Positions 11,472-22,842 of a stretch of 64,000 bases of DNA are shown in pieces. The DNA is from Magnolia sinica. Taxonomy: Eukaryota > Streptophyta > Magnoliopsida > Magnoliales > Magnoliaceae. The notes under the pieces are model-generated. The model searched no databases. It was not told where the DNA came from and saw only the letters and a program-made list of their open reading frames with translations. A program made the position numbers and the translations under genes. The stretch lies in assembly GCF_029962835.1 (NCBI RefSeq), contig NC_080577.1, positions 434,001 to 498,000 on the forward strand. The letters are read 5' to 3'. The first letter of the stretch is position 1. Every line of letters starts with the position of its first letter.

Positions 11472-11513
11472 GGAGACGGAGACGGAGACGGAGACGGAGA
11501 CGGAGACGGAGAG
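11472..11513. repeat. (GAGACG)n hexanucleotide tandem repeat
   Basis: About seven copies of a GGAGAC hexamer lie about 320 bp upstream of the unknown minus-strand gene, where the 5' region or promoter would be. Confidence 0.95.
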
Positions 11514-13725
11514 GTATTATCCATCGGAGCGGAATCCTCTGCAACACCAATTTTACACCGCGCCTACACCAAAGATCTGTGGGTCCCGCCGGTTGTATTT
11601 GTAAAATCCATTCCGTCCATCAGGTTCTATCCTTGAATCTAAGACCTAGGGAACAAAATCCTTCCGATTCACGGCTCAGGTGGGCTACAGGACAGGGAAC
11701 AATAGGGATAGAATACCGAGCATGAGTTTGTGTGTGGGGCCAGCATGGCATATTTCTTTCAAGTTAATGAGGGAGGATGAATTGAAGATGCAGATATCAG
11801 CCCGATCTAAACTCACCCGGACCACACAACCTGAGCTTACCGGTTTTAGGAGTATTTGTACATTGTTTCCACTGGTGAGTCTACCGAAATTTTTATATCC
11901 CGCTGATCTTTTGTACGTACTGTTCAAATAAGGGTTCAAACCCGATGGATAGAAGTGGCTTTACAGGTATCATCTTCTAAATAATGCGTTAAGAAATCGC
12001 ATTAAGTACAATTCTCTGCTTTTGAGCCTACTTAAAAGTGGGTCAAGTCGGGTCCAATTAGTTTTTTTTTTTTTTTTTGCTCCTCGTTGCGTCGGTTCGA
12101 TTGGAAGCTCAATACGTCCATTTGAACACATTTCATAGGGTGACACACGAAAATCATATTAATTGGATGATCCGGTCCAATCTTGTTTTCTTTTTTAAAG
12201 CCTTGTATACGATGTTTACAAATTGCCTAATAAAAGTTCATGTTAAAGAATAATCAGCAATCCATGATGTGTCTTAAAGAATTAGATAGATCACAAATTG
12301 CCAAATAAAAGTACACATTAAAGAATAATCAGCAATCCATGATGTGTCTTAAAGAATTAGATAGATCAAATTGCTGGCTGAACTTAATTTTGTGTTAATG
12401 ATCTAGACCATCCACATTAATGACCACCGATCAAATAGTTCATGTGTCCCAATTTAATGCGTCATTCGCATGGTTACTCATAATGTGTAAGGGAACTTAA
12501 TAACCAACTTAGATGGAGGGATTGGATAGTCAATGTGTCCCCATACAACTATGAGCATTGTAACTTATGGTCTTCCCAGGGCATGGGGAACATCTCCATG
12601 TTTCTATGATCTTAACAAAATAAAACATCTGGAGCCACACACATGTTGTTGTCTGATATATTAAATTTGTTTGTAATAGAGTTTATTGATGTCTTCAATA
12701 TATCACTCGATTCTATCAAGTAGTTGTTGATGCCATCAACAAATGCTCGATTTCATTGAGAAAATTTAGAAAAAAAATAAATAAATCATTATTTATTGCT
12801 AGACAAGTTTGGAGGTTGATACTCGATGGCATTGGAAGTTCTTCGATGTCATTAACTAGTCCTCAATAATAGTTAATGCCATCGAAGGTCCCACCGAAGG
12901 CAATGCAAAATTGCACAAGTGTACGATTTGTTTTTATTCTGATTGTAGTAATATATATATCGGGTGTATTTGGAATTATGGCAATGATTAAGGCTTGTTT
13001 GGATGACAATAAGTTTTTTAAGTTGTAAGTAAATTCCGGTTAACTTATTTATAGGTGAAAGAAAGTTATAGATAATTCTATTCGGATGTAAGTTGTAACT
13101 TAAGGTAACTTACTTTTTTGTGTTTGAATAGCTAGTAATTTAGTAATAAGTTGTATATTCGTATTAATTAGAGCTTGAACTATGAAATCGTTAAAAACTC
13201 AAATTTGCATATAACCAAATTTGGATAAAAGTATTTTATTATATTGAGCTCATGTAGATGAATAGTTTAGCCAATTCTCAGGCTAAACTAATCAACAAGT
13301 GTGCCATAAAAGTGGGCTTACATTTTTTTTAATGCTTGTTATGTGGGAAAAAAAAATAAAAAAAAAACTTAAGGCGGCATATCAAAGTAAAAAGTTTCCA
13401 TTTTCTTTCTAAAATAGGCAAGTTTTTTCTGTTTTTCTCTACTTGCCATGCACATGTGACAAACAAACACTAGTTGGATACATGCACATTTCAAAAGCAC
13501 TCAATCTTATAGTACTATATAAGCATGAAAACAATGGCTTCATATAACCAAGCCAGCAGAGGATCTCCTTCAAAAGCAATGGCTTGGGGAATTAGGTTAG
13601 GCTAAGAATAGGGGTTGTTTCTTAGCTTCGCACCAGTTATAGATCTCACAAGGTACTTGAATTAAACAGATCTGGGATCTATTTGGGGACAACCTACACT
13701 AAACAACAAGCCCCACTTGTACAAA
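11514..13725. other. Spacer with a 75-bp tandem duplication, no gene seen
   Basis: Frames of about 83 codons on both strands at 11680-11939 mirror each other and carry no motif. Apart from the duplication at 12218-12367 the rest is AT-rich and featureless. Confidence 0.4.
12218..12367. repeat. 75-bp tandem duplication
   Basis: The unit beginning ACAAATTGCC and ending AGATAGATC occurs at 12218-12292 and again at 12293-12367. Only a handful of differences are seen, so the duplication is fairly recent. Confidence 0.93.
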
Positions 13726-13927
13726 TAGGGATGTACACGAACCGGGCTAGCCCGGTTAACTCGCTCGACTTGGCCCGAAAAAGCTCGACTCAGCCTGACC
13801 TAAAACTGAGTTCGGTCTGGGACGGGCCATTTTCTTCAACTCGAAACTGACTTTGGGCCGAGTTCGAACAGGTCCCAGTTCGGCCCAACTCGGTCCGAAA
13901 CCCGAATCGACCTGGTTCGACTCGGCC

Positions 13928-13981
<54 letters not shown>

Positions 13982-14341
13982 CTAAATTCTTATCCTAACA
14001 ATTTACAGCAATCCAGACCGTCAAATTTGTGAGTCCCTTTGTAGATAGAGCAAAGTTCCAAAAATTTATGATAAAAGCCCTTTCCAAAAATCAAGATTGT
14101 TCAAGTTACCTGTCAAAACCCTTCCCATAGAGTAGATGGAGCAGAGTAAAAAAATCAAGGCTGTCTAAATTGTGGGTCCGAAACTGGCTTGAACTCGGCC
14201 CGAACTCGCCCGATTGTTGACCGGGCTGAGTTCGGGCTGGACTTGTTGGCCCGGTGATCGGGCCGGGCCGGGTTTGGCTAATGATCGGGTCGGGCCGAGT
14301 TGAACCCAGTTCGACTGGGTTCGGCCCGATGTACACCCCTA
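13726..14341. mobile_element. Non-autonomous hAT element, 8-bp target duplication TGTACAAA
   Basis: The element is bounded by a perfect 8-bp direct repeat, TGTACAAA, at 13718-13725 and 14342-14349. Terminal inverted repeats are TAGGGATGTACA on the left and TAGGGGTGTACA reading in from the right. Both subterminal regions are dense in short GAGTTCGGCCCG/CGGGCCGAACTC-type motifs, as in hAT elements where transposase binds subterminal repeats. A (TA)n tract at 13930-13979 lies inside. No transposase is encoded, so it would depend on an autonomous hAT elsewhere. Confidence 0.88.
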
Positions 14342-16486
14342 TGTACAAATGAACACTGGAATGACCCATGCCTGTGATATGTGACTTGCTGTCGATAGCC
14401 CATGCACCGAAAATCACTAGATGAGAAGATACTAGCCATAGAAAATTTGGCTTTTTATTGGTTGGATGGAAATCTTGCTGCATTTTCCCTTTGAACCCTC
14501 GACTTCTTATCAGCTTGTTAAAAGGTTTACAATTTTTCCATCTGGGACATTTTTGGTGCAAGAGCCAACCATAGTGAAGTCCATGATATTAATGGTTTGG
14601 ATCACAGAACAATGGCCCCGCTTGTACAAACTAGAGACAACAAATGCAGTACTATGTGATAGCTTCGTCAAGCACCGGACATCTTAACCGTTCAACACGT
14701 GAAGTGTCCTGCTAGGACAATCTTGACCATTGAAAAAATTTCATGCCTATCTAGCAACTTTGATGGTGGACTTTCAATTATTACTGTTTTCCAATGTTGT
14801 GGTCCACCTAAGATTTAGATATGCCTCGTTTATGGAATCAAGCCCTAAAATGATCTGAAAAAATGAATGGACAGCATGGATAAAACACATACAAGATGGT
14901 GGGTCCCACTTACCACCAATCATTACCCATGCTTCATAGCCAAACCATGTCCGTCAACCTCAACGCAAAATAAATAAATAAAGGGGGAAAAATGACTTTT
15001 CTTAGGTCAACCTTACTAGATCTTGATGAGAGAGGGAGAAGGAAACTGAGTGAGAGGGAGATGGAGACGTTGGAGGGGAAGAAGCTGTTTATATGATAAA
15101 GAGGCCACCAACTAGCTTGAATGCAACTGTGATTCTCCCCAACGGCAACCTTGCAACCTTCATTGCATTTAAATGCAGCCTCATAACTTTCAATGGCCGC
15201 TTAGCCTTCACTCCATTTGAACGTGAGTAGGCCTCTTCAATACAAGCTGTGATTCTTTCCAAAAATTTTAATTTCAAAGATTCCAACGATTACCTATATT
15301 AAAGATACATGTAACTTGAAAAACAACTCTAATCTCTATATTTTTCTGTATGAAAGTCATACGTTGGGAGAAAGTTACCTGTAACTTTATTCCCCAAAAC
15401 ATCAACCACAACATTCGTACATGTAACTTTGTTACATTTTAGAAATGTTACTAGCATCCAAACGGGCTTAGGGTTCTCTAAATGTTTTTATAAGTTTGAG
15501 AGAGTTTTGAATGGCAAAGGCTATGGCTTTTCCTCTTGGAGCATTGATCAGTGAAGTTTAATCTTTTATAACTTTGTTTTTCATAGCGCATCTCGCTTTG
15601 TAGCATAGTTTTTTTATTCTACAAGAAAATTTTCACATAAATTCCGTGATTATAATTATCTTGTTTGATTTCTCCATGTGTGCTTCTACAAGTCCCAACA
15701 CATGTATAAGAGCACCAATTTACATCCCGTTTCAAAGTAACACGTGTGTGATCTAATCTAACCATCAAGTGACTATAGCCATGTAAATGCTCTCATATTT
15801 CTGCAAACCCAACTTAATCCAGGTCCAAAGACCTGATGGGTACCCAGACCCATTCAGATCCGAGACTAGGTAATTTAAGAAGTCGAGCATGAGGGACCCG
15901 AAACCAGTTAGCTAGGCTACGGCAATTATAGCACCAGGCCTGGTGACAGCCCTGGTTGTAGAAACAGTAGCACCAGACCTGTTAACAGCCCTAGCTACTT
16001 ATAGACAATTCCATGTCAGTATAGAGAACATGGTAATCCTGATCATCCATCTCTTGGGATGGGATGTCCCAACTCCTTTTGCCATTGGACGTTCCATTCA
16101 ATCGGTATGTCAGCAGGTTGAAGTATTGATGGCCTGACCTAAGAATCTACGTTCCACCGAATGCGAGGCTCATCAAATCAGTACCTAAGTTCTCGAGACA
16201 TTTTATGACGAATTATCCCGCCGGAGGATATCCACATTATGCTTGGATTCTCGAAGAAGAGCAAATGGTTCGATGATCCAGAACATTGGGTATGTTGGGC
16301 CTGTTAGGGATGGAACGTTCCATACAGACCTTCAGCTTGCAGCATCCTCGTTCAACTGAAAACGCACGAGAATAGTGGCTAGGAGTTTTCCATATGAGCA
16401 ACAACCAGATATCTCCATTGTTGGGGGCCGCTTAAAAGGTTGGGTTTTCAGCTAACGCAAGTTGGGCCCATTGGGACCCACCAAAT
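14342..16486. other. Spacer, no gene assigned
   Basis: One palindromic-element arm (14766-14912) and short open frames are present. Sequence around 15800-16440 has a higher GC content and a TGGGTACCCAGACCCA-type start suggesting an old repeat, but I could not pair its ends. The 64-codon frame at 15943-16137 has no recognisable motif. Confidence 0.35.
14766..14912. mobile_element. Single arm of a palindromic Mutator-like element
   Basis: Only one arm remains: TGTGGTCCACCTAAG, then CCCTAAAATGATCTGAAAAA, then ATGGATAAAACACATACA and a GTGGGTCCCACT end. The other arm and centre are gone or too diverged to see. Confidence 0.7.
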
Positions 16487-17583
16487 TAGAGTTGTACATG
16501 AACTGAGTTAGCTCGGTTAACTCGCTTGACTCAACTCGGCTCAAACTCAGTTTTGAGCCGAATCGAGCTGATTTTTTAATTTTAAAAAAAATTTCGAGCC
16601 AAGTCCAAACTAGACCGAACTCGACTCAAATCAGCTTGGAACTTGACTCGAACTTCACTAATTCGACTCCGATTGGTCTCACTTAGTATAAATATTTTGT
16701 ATATATTTATATATTTAAATAAATTATATATTATATATGATTTATTAATTATATTATATATTATATATATTAAAAACAATAAAATTTAAACTCGAACTCA
16801 GCCAGAGCTGTACATGAGTCAATCTGAGTCGAGCTTGGCACAACTCAGCTCAGCTCAACCAGTAGCTAACCCTAGCTCGAACTCAGCTTGGCTCAGTCCT
16901 TAAGCCTGTTTGCCTAGCTCAGCTCGGTTCGATCAGCAGCTCGGGCCAATTCGAGCTGAGTTCGAGCCCGTGCGGCATTTTATCAAACACCTGAAATACA
17001 TCTTAAATTTCTCATATAATGCAAAGCAGTAGCGACACTTTACAAGTATTTCATCAAACACCGGCGTGCAACATCAAAATCAAACAAAATCTAACACCCG
17101 GTGTGCAACATCAAAATCAAACACCCAGTAAGTAGCATCAAAATCAAACACCCACGGTATCCATTCTTTCCTCGCCAACACTTCATTGAGTCATTTCATC
17201 AAACACTTGGCGAGCAACATCCATATCAAAATAATCAAGTCCTCGATTCGATCCGAGTTGGTTTGAGTTGAGGTTCGATCCGAGTTGAGTTGAGCGCGGG
17301 CTGGCTCGAATTCGGCTCGACAAGTCGAGCCTTTTGCGAGTCGAATGGAGCGAGTTGACCAAGCTAACTCAACTCATGTACAACTGTAAACTTAGCTCAT
17401 AGGCTCGAACTCGAACTAAGCTCGACTCAAACTTGGCTCGAGCTGTTGACCAAGCCGAGCCACAAGCTGCCCAGTCAAGTTCGAGGACCGAGCCAAGCCG
17501 AGCTTAGTTTGAGCTGAGGTAGCATGCTAGCCGAGCCAAGTTGAGCCAGGCCAAGGTCAACTCAGTTTGACTTGTGTACAGTA
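16487..17583. mobile_element. Outer hAT-like element interrupted by a second hAT
   Basis: The left end TAGAGTTGTACATGAACTGAG at 16487 and the right end GTCAAACTGAGTTGACC (read inward from 17583) resemble the TGTACA-type hAT ends at 13726. Both flanks are rich in CTCGACTCAACTCGGCTC-type motifs. No clear 8-bp duplication flanks the outer pair, so the pairing of these two ends is an inference. A second element (16803-17388) sits inside. Confidence 0.5.
16803..17388. mobile_element. Inner non-autonomous hAT, near-perfect 8-bp target duplication
   Basis: Left end CAGAGCTGTACATGAG and right end (inward) TACAGTTGTACATGAG form the inverted repeats. The flanks AACTCAGC (16795-16802) and AACTTAGC (17389-17396) match at 7 of 8 bases, as expected for a hAT target duplication. 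The 586-bp interior consists of GAGCTCGGCTCGAG-like motifs with a short CAAACACC-containing direct repeat array at about 17045-17150, and it has no coding capacity. Confidence 0.75.
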
Positions 17584-17789
17584 GTGCCATCATGAATGCA
17601 CCATGTTCGTATAATCTACCCACATGGAACAGATGGACGGTCCAGTTTTAAGTAATTAGATAGAGAAGGCTCGCCCGCGCTGCTGTGGAATTGAAGGATG
17701 CACCACCTATGATTGGGAGCTCGGTGCACCATCAAGAATCTTGAGATTGGGAGCTCGGTGCACCATCAATCTACAGCATAGAAAGCCAT

Positions 17790-18085
17790 GGGAATTCAAC
17801 ACCTACCATTAAAAGATTCTCCAGAGCACAAAAGTTTTAGATCAAGTTGATATTTGTATTTTTCATTCATCCATGTCTCGTTGACCTTATGAATAAGTTA
17901 GATATCAAATAAACATCATGGTAAGCCCTAAGAAGGTTTCAATGGTGGGTGTTATTATTCCCCTGCCTTTTGTGGTGTGGTCCGCTTGAGGTTTGAATTT
18001 GCCTCATTTTTGGATTCATGCCCTAAAATAATTTGGCAAAAAAGATGGATGATGTGGATATAAACATCATAATAGGCCCACAAAA
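17790..18085 (-). mobile_element. Partial palindromic Mutator-like element, reversed orientation
   Basis: The central block (TTCATCCATGTCTCGTTGACC, then TTATGAATAAGTTAGAT) and the whole distal arm, ending ATAGGCCCACAAAAC, are recognisable. The proximal arm is mostly lost. Orientation is inferred from the asymmetric centre. Confidence 0.7.
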
Positions 18086-18211
18086 CTTTGCGACATCAAC
18101 ACACCATTAAGACTAGTGGGCACATCCCACCTAAGGGGAACAGATTCCATGAGGACCTCGGTAAGTTCCTAACATGGTAACATTCAATTGTTTAAGTCTC
18201 TTATGATGTCA

Positions 18212-18251
18212 ACTTTCAAATGAAAGGGGATAATTTCAAATGAAAGGGGAT
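18212..18251. repeat. 20-bp tandem duplication
   Basis: The unit TTTCAAATGAAAGGGGATAA is repeated twice in tandem without change, just upstream of the Copia LTR. Confidence 0.85.
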
Positions 18252-18882
18252 AATGTCCTTGCACAACCTGAATGGATTCAGTCCAAGTGGGGGATTCGTG
18301 TGTTAGGGGCCGTTGCACAAAACCTTAGGATCTAGCATCCTAAAAACACCAGAATTATGGGATAATGAAGCAATAAAATAAATTAAATCATGAACCACAC
18401 AACACAAGAGATTTTTACGTGGAAAACCCTCGAAGAGATAAAAACCATGGAACCTCGTCTAGAGCAACAATTCACTATGAAGTAGAACGTTACAACCGAT
18501 CACAAGCACACCTCGCTTGGATTAAACGTTCTTCACTCACATAGGAGCGGATGAACAATAAGAGAATAAAAGAAAAACGGTAAGATCTCACCGATCACAA
18601 GAACGTAGAAGTGCTGAGATGTCAAGTGTACAGTAGATCACCTCTACGAGCAGAACCTCCCTTCTACAAGCTTCCTCTCTCTCTCTCTCTCTCATACACA
18701 CACATTTGAAAGCCCTAAACCCTTTAGCAAACCCTTGTAAAGCTTTAGGAAACTCTCTTGCATTACTTAGAACAGCCCTATGTACCCCTATTTATAGTTT
18801 AGGCAACTTGCTTCCGCACTTCTTTGAAAACCATCTCAAATTTACACAGTCTGCACAAAATCCGGACATGAATCTGCGTAAT

Positions 18883-21800
18883 CTCGACTGGTCGAACAGG
18901 GTCCTCAACTGGTTGAGCGACCCACTCGATCGGTCAAGCACTTGTAACGCCCTGAAATTCGGGGGTCGAGCATAACTCAGCTCCCGAGTTCCAAAACATC
19001 ACTTATGCAACATATTTAATGATGAATGTATGTTGACTGTATTAGTGCACAAAACATAGAATAGATTAAGCCAAAACACAGATATGATTTAGGGATAAGT
19101 GAATAAAGCAAGCGGAAGACTTATAGAAAACTAGGTGTACAAGTGTAAATCCCTGAAGTACATATACAAACCAGGTCGTACTGAAAGTGTTACTTAACAA
19201 AATTTAAGTATCAAGTTACATCATTTGAGTTCCCAAAAATAATCCCATAAACCCGCACATCAGACCGAGGCTCGCTAGAACCCGTCTGAAAACTGCATAT
19301 AGGAGAAGGCAGCCTCATCATCATCCAGCTCCCGCTCTGCCTCAGAAGTCGCATCCACATCTGCAACATCAGAGCCTAAGACAGAGTCTGGTGGGTGTTT
19401 AACACCGCCCCAGAAACGTGGGAGTGAGTGATCAACTCAGTGGAACAATAAGGCATTAGTTAACATGTTATCAGTTCAATCAAACAGTAATGATAAAGCA
19501 GAACAATTAAATAAATCCTAAGTACTCTTGTTTAATGCGAGGATGTATGCAATATGATGCGTGCCCTCACGCGTACACCCTCAACGTCTTCATCTTACGT
19601 TACGCATGACATTGCCTCAAAGTGCGCCACATCTACAAAGCACATGCAAATGCGGTGAATGGATATGATTACCAAGTTGTTATTAGTCCATTTCACACAG
19701 CAGGATTGGGAAGCTAAGATACCTTCCTCATGTCACCATCCAAACAGTGATCCATACTAGGGTCGTCAATCCTAAACATCTCATACGATCATATATTTGA
19801 GGTCGTAGCAAAGGGCTCGTCACCAATCAATGCACGCCTTTCATGCCCTTACTACCACAGTTCGGCTCGTCACCTTATTGCGGTATCCAGGTATGCTCGA
19901 GGTCACTACAAAGGGCTCGTCACCAATCAATGTAGGCCGACAGCACGAATATAGTGTCCCATACCACCATAATCGGCTCACGAGTTTAGTTGCTCACTGG
20001 TCACTACGGGGAGGCTCGTCACCCCAGCGTAGGCCGACAGCTTGACCACGGTGTCCCATACCACCATGTCTGGCTCATGAGTCTTAGCGGATCAAGTACC
20101 ATAGTTAATAGGATTTTACTGGTAAGTTCGGTACCCTAGATTCAATCAATAGCGTCCATACATGGTGAACATACATCGGACAATCGGGTTACTTGGCGAA
20201 CTCAACTAGCATGAGCGCACGTTGAGTTGAGCGACATAGAGTGCGCAAACACTTCGCGTGGCCAAACCACTGCCGACAACTCTAATACGGCTCGGGTTCG
20301 TCTCATACGTCCTACGTGGCGAAAGCAACCTCAACCACGAATATAGTGTCAATTACGGATTTTCTGGACTAAGGCATAGTCCCAAACACCTTACACTACT
20401 ACAGATACTCATATGGATTGTAAAACAATAATGGAACAACAACTTAAATCATGGTACATACACATCTGAAGAATCTCAACTAAGCATAAATGTAAGCATA
20501 TGTAATGCTTGAATTTAAATAACATGAAATGTAACTTGTATAAAGGAAATCATGCAAATCAAAGGGAGTATTGAGAATCACTTCTCAACGCCCGCAATAA
20601 GTGTAATAAGTTACACTTTAGATCATTCATGCATTTCTACAAACACTTAGCATACATGGAACAACATACATGACGTATGTTGAAATACATGCATCTAGAC
20701 AATTCCTTTTACCAAGGAGTTGTCATACATGCCTCTAGCATACATATATGACAAATAATCATGGCAAACATAAGTGTATATTTTATACGTATATGGTACT
20801 TTATAAATACACATAGAATACACAAATCTCAATATAGCACATGTATATCAGGAAAGCAACGTAAACACAACATTTGGCATGTGAAATTTCATCCATAACA
20901 AGAATAAATCACTAACTGGCGTTGAAAGCCTTGAAAACCATAACCTATACACTTAAAGTCCGCACCTTAAGCGAAGAAAGAACCACCGAACTGATTTAGA
21001 TGAGTTGTCTTCGTCAACGGCGATGGAATACCCGAAGACAAAGATAGAAATGAGATACAACAACACCAAAACTAATCTAAGCTCTAACACAGGTTAGAGT
21101 TAGGTTAGAGTTAGATTAACTTACCCCAAAAAGAACTCAGAACCGTCAGAAGAACGATTCAAAGTGAAGGTTCAAAGATGAAGCAGAACAAGGAAGAATC
21201 CAAGATGATTCACCAACTTATCTCTCTCACTTTCTCTCTCTTTTCCACTCTCTTTCCAAGCTAGGGTTAGAGAAAAATTGGTATGGAAAAGAGGGCTAGG
21301 GTTTAAGGACTATAAATAGGCCTATTCTTGATGAAAATAACCCTAGGGACAAGGTATACTTAGGTTATAACCAAAGCATGCCTTTCTCGATCCAACGAAG
21401 CACTTCTGGTGGGCCTATAACCACGAAAGGTCGGACTTAAGCTCATTGACCATGGATCTAGGTCAGGCTGAGTTTTCGTACCGACTGACTCTTCAGATCA
21501 GCCGTGGCGGACCACACTCAATTCAACGGTCACGGGATCTCGATCAGGTCCACAAGCACTAGGATATGCCTGGGCCAACTATCCTGATCAGAGGGTGAAA
21601 TTGGGTCAGAATCCAACGGTCAGATAGCTTAAAATCGTCGCGCAAGCGACACGATTCATATTTCATAAAAGCTTAATAATTTCCAACCGTTCTCACACTC
21701 TTCACTCCGAACTCAATCAAATCGACCCAGAACATTAGATGGACTTGATTTTCGAGAAGATGGTCAAGCCCAACTCGGTGACCGCAACAGCCTAAGATCA

Positions 21801-22156
21801 TCACCATCGGACTTTCGAGCGCGGTCCAGGTCCGATCCAGATCTTCCAAAAATTCTCCAGAACAACTGGCTTTAGCGATGGATCCCAGATTTCAGAGTAA
21901 CGTAGCGCTAACTAATCTACAAGTTTTGAGCCATGCAGATACAATTTAAAGTGATTGATGCGAATTTCACAAGCAATCGAGTATAGCGCTAATTACCCCA
22001 AAAATAACTACTTAAGGAAAGATTAACACAAAAATTTCAAGGTCATTACAACTTCCCTCGACTGGTCGAGCACCACAGAGTTCCAAATCAATTTGCTCGC
22101 TGGACTTTAAGTCGAGCACCACTCGACCGGTCAAGCAGTGCTCTCGACTGGTCAAG
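18883..22156 (-). promoter_or_regulatory. 21-bp-phased palindrome array in LTR-A (interrupted copy)
   Basis: Fourteen-base palindromes of form CTCGACTGGTCGAG start at 18883, 18904 and 18925 (steps of exactly 21), then at 22057, 22122 and 22143 beyond the nested solo LTR (last step again 21). One copy reads CTCAACTGGTTGAG, in which both arms have changed and the dyad symmetry is kept. The array lies on the upstream side of the minus-strand TATA box at 18789-18796. I infer a U3 enhancer-like array; no binding protein is known to me. Confidence 0.6.
18943..22050 (+). mobile_element. 3.1-kb solo LTR of a long-LTR (probably Gypsy/Tekay-like) retrotransposon
   Basis: The insertion begins TGTAACGCCC and ends GGTCATTACA, so it starts TG, ends CA and has TGTAA/TTACA end symmetry. 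It splits LTR-A of the Copia element, which gives independent proof of both boundaries. Inside are irregular repeats of a GGCTCGTCACC...GTAGGCCGACAGC...GTGTCCCATACCACCAT module (19805-20100) and a CTATAAATAGG TATA-like box at about 21310. No internal domain or second LTR is present, so it is a solo LTR left by recombination. The module recurs inside the LTRs at 36134-40817 and 48529-51670. The target duplication is unclear (ACT shared). Confidence 0.8.
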
Positions 22157-22242
22157 CAACGCGGTGATTCCAGTGTTTGTGGCATCCGAACCGCACCACA
22201 TCTCCTCTGATCTGAGGAGGAAAACCCCATCAAATCTCCTCA

Positions 22243-22842
22243 TTTCTGAGTCAGGAGGAATCTGCCATCTGAGAGCTTGCGCGTGAATACACAGTGGTCC
22301 GACTCTGTTCTGTCATACCCATGCTTCAATATAAACGAGTTGAACTTCTTGTACCATTGACGTATAGCTTGTTTCAGCCTATACAAGCTCTTCCTCAGCC
22401 TACACATCATATGCTCTTTGCCCTTAACTTCGATGTACTAAGCCTCTGTCGTCGATAATGCTACAACCTTCTGTAGTTTGCTCTCCCAAGAGACCGCTTC
22501 TCCTGCAAATGTGAACATGAACCCCAATGTAGACTTCCTAGAGTCTATCTCACTTGCCATATCTGCATCTGTGTAGCCCTCTAACACGAGTTTTCTATCA
22601 CCATAGTATAGGCTCAACCTGAATGAGCCTTTTAGATACCGCAGTATCCATTTCACCATGTCATAGGTGTGGTTCTTATGTAAGGATCTCATCTCCTCTT
22701 GCATAGCTTTCAACCACTCCCCCTTATGCTCGTCGGATAGGGCTTTAGAATAATCTTCTGACTCTCCCACATTAGTGAGCATACTGTACTCATGCGGCGA
22801 GTACCTCTTAGACGGCTGTCTGTCCCTAGATGACCTCCTCAC
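22243..22842 (-). pseudogene. Copia RT/RNase H fragments in rearranged order
   Basis: Minus-strand translation gives the start of the reverse transcriptase region (HKGEWLKAMQEEMRSLHKNH), then jumps directly into the RNase H side (VKWILRYLKGS..., YTDADMASEIDSRKSTLGF, VALSTTEA). After a stop at the usual EAEYI position it continues into YIEVKGKEHMMCRLRKSLYR and QWYKKFNSFILKHGYDRTES, which in an intact element lies before the RNase H domain. The catalytic YVDD segment is missing. The coding order is therefore N-RT, RNase H, mid-RT. The joins fall at places of short similarity, which fits template switching during reverse transcription. The fragment cannot encode an active polymerase. Confidence 0.8.

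Larger units (their letters stand above)
18314..22232 (-). repeat. 3' LTR-A of the Copia mosaic, split by a solo LTR
   Basis: About 811 bp of LTR remain (18314-18942 plus 22051-22232) once the nested solo LTR is removed. It aligns along its length with the LTR at 28655-29436, including a TATAAATA box (minus, 18789-18796), a CT-rich tract (about 18667-18694) and an ordered set of palindromes (see regulatory entry). Nearly all differences from its partner are C-to-T or G-to-A type, as expected after long cytosine methylation. Confidence 0.85.

Noticed and set aside
14106-14561. 151-codon minus-strand frame rich in Pro, Arg and Gly
   Set aside because: More than half comes from the subterminal repeats of the hAT element, and the rest has no recognisable domain.
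16487-17583. Perfect pairing of the outer hAT ends
   Set aside because: The 8-bp flanks (CACCAAAT and GTGCCATC) do not match, so the outer element is kept only as a tentative call.
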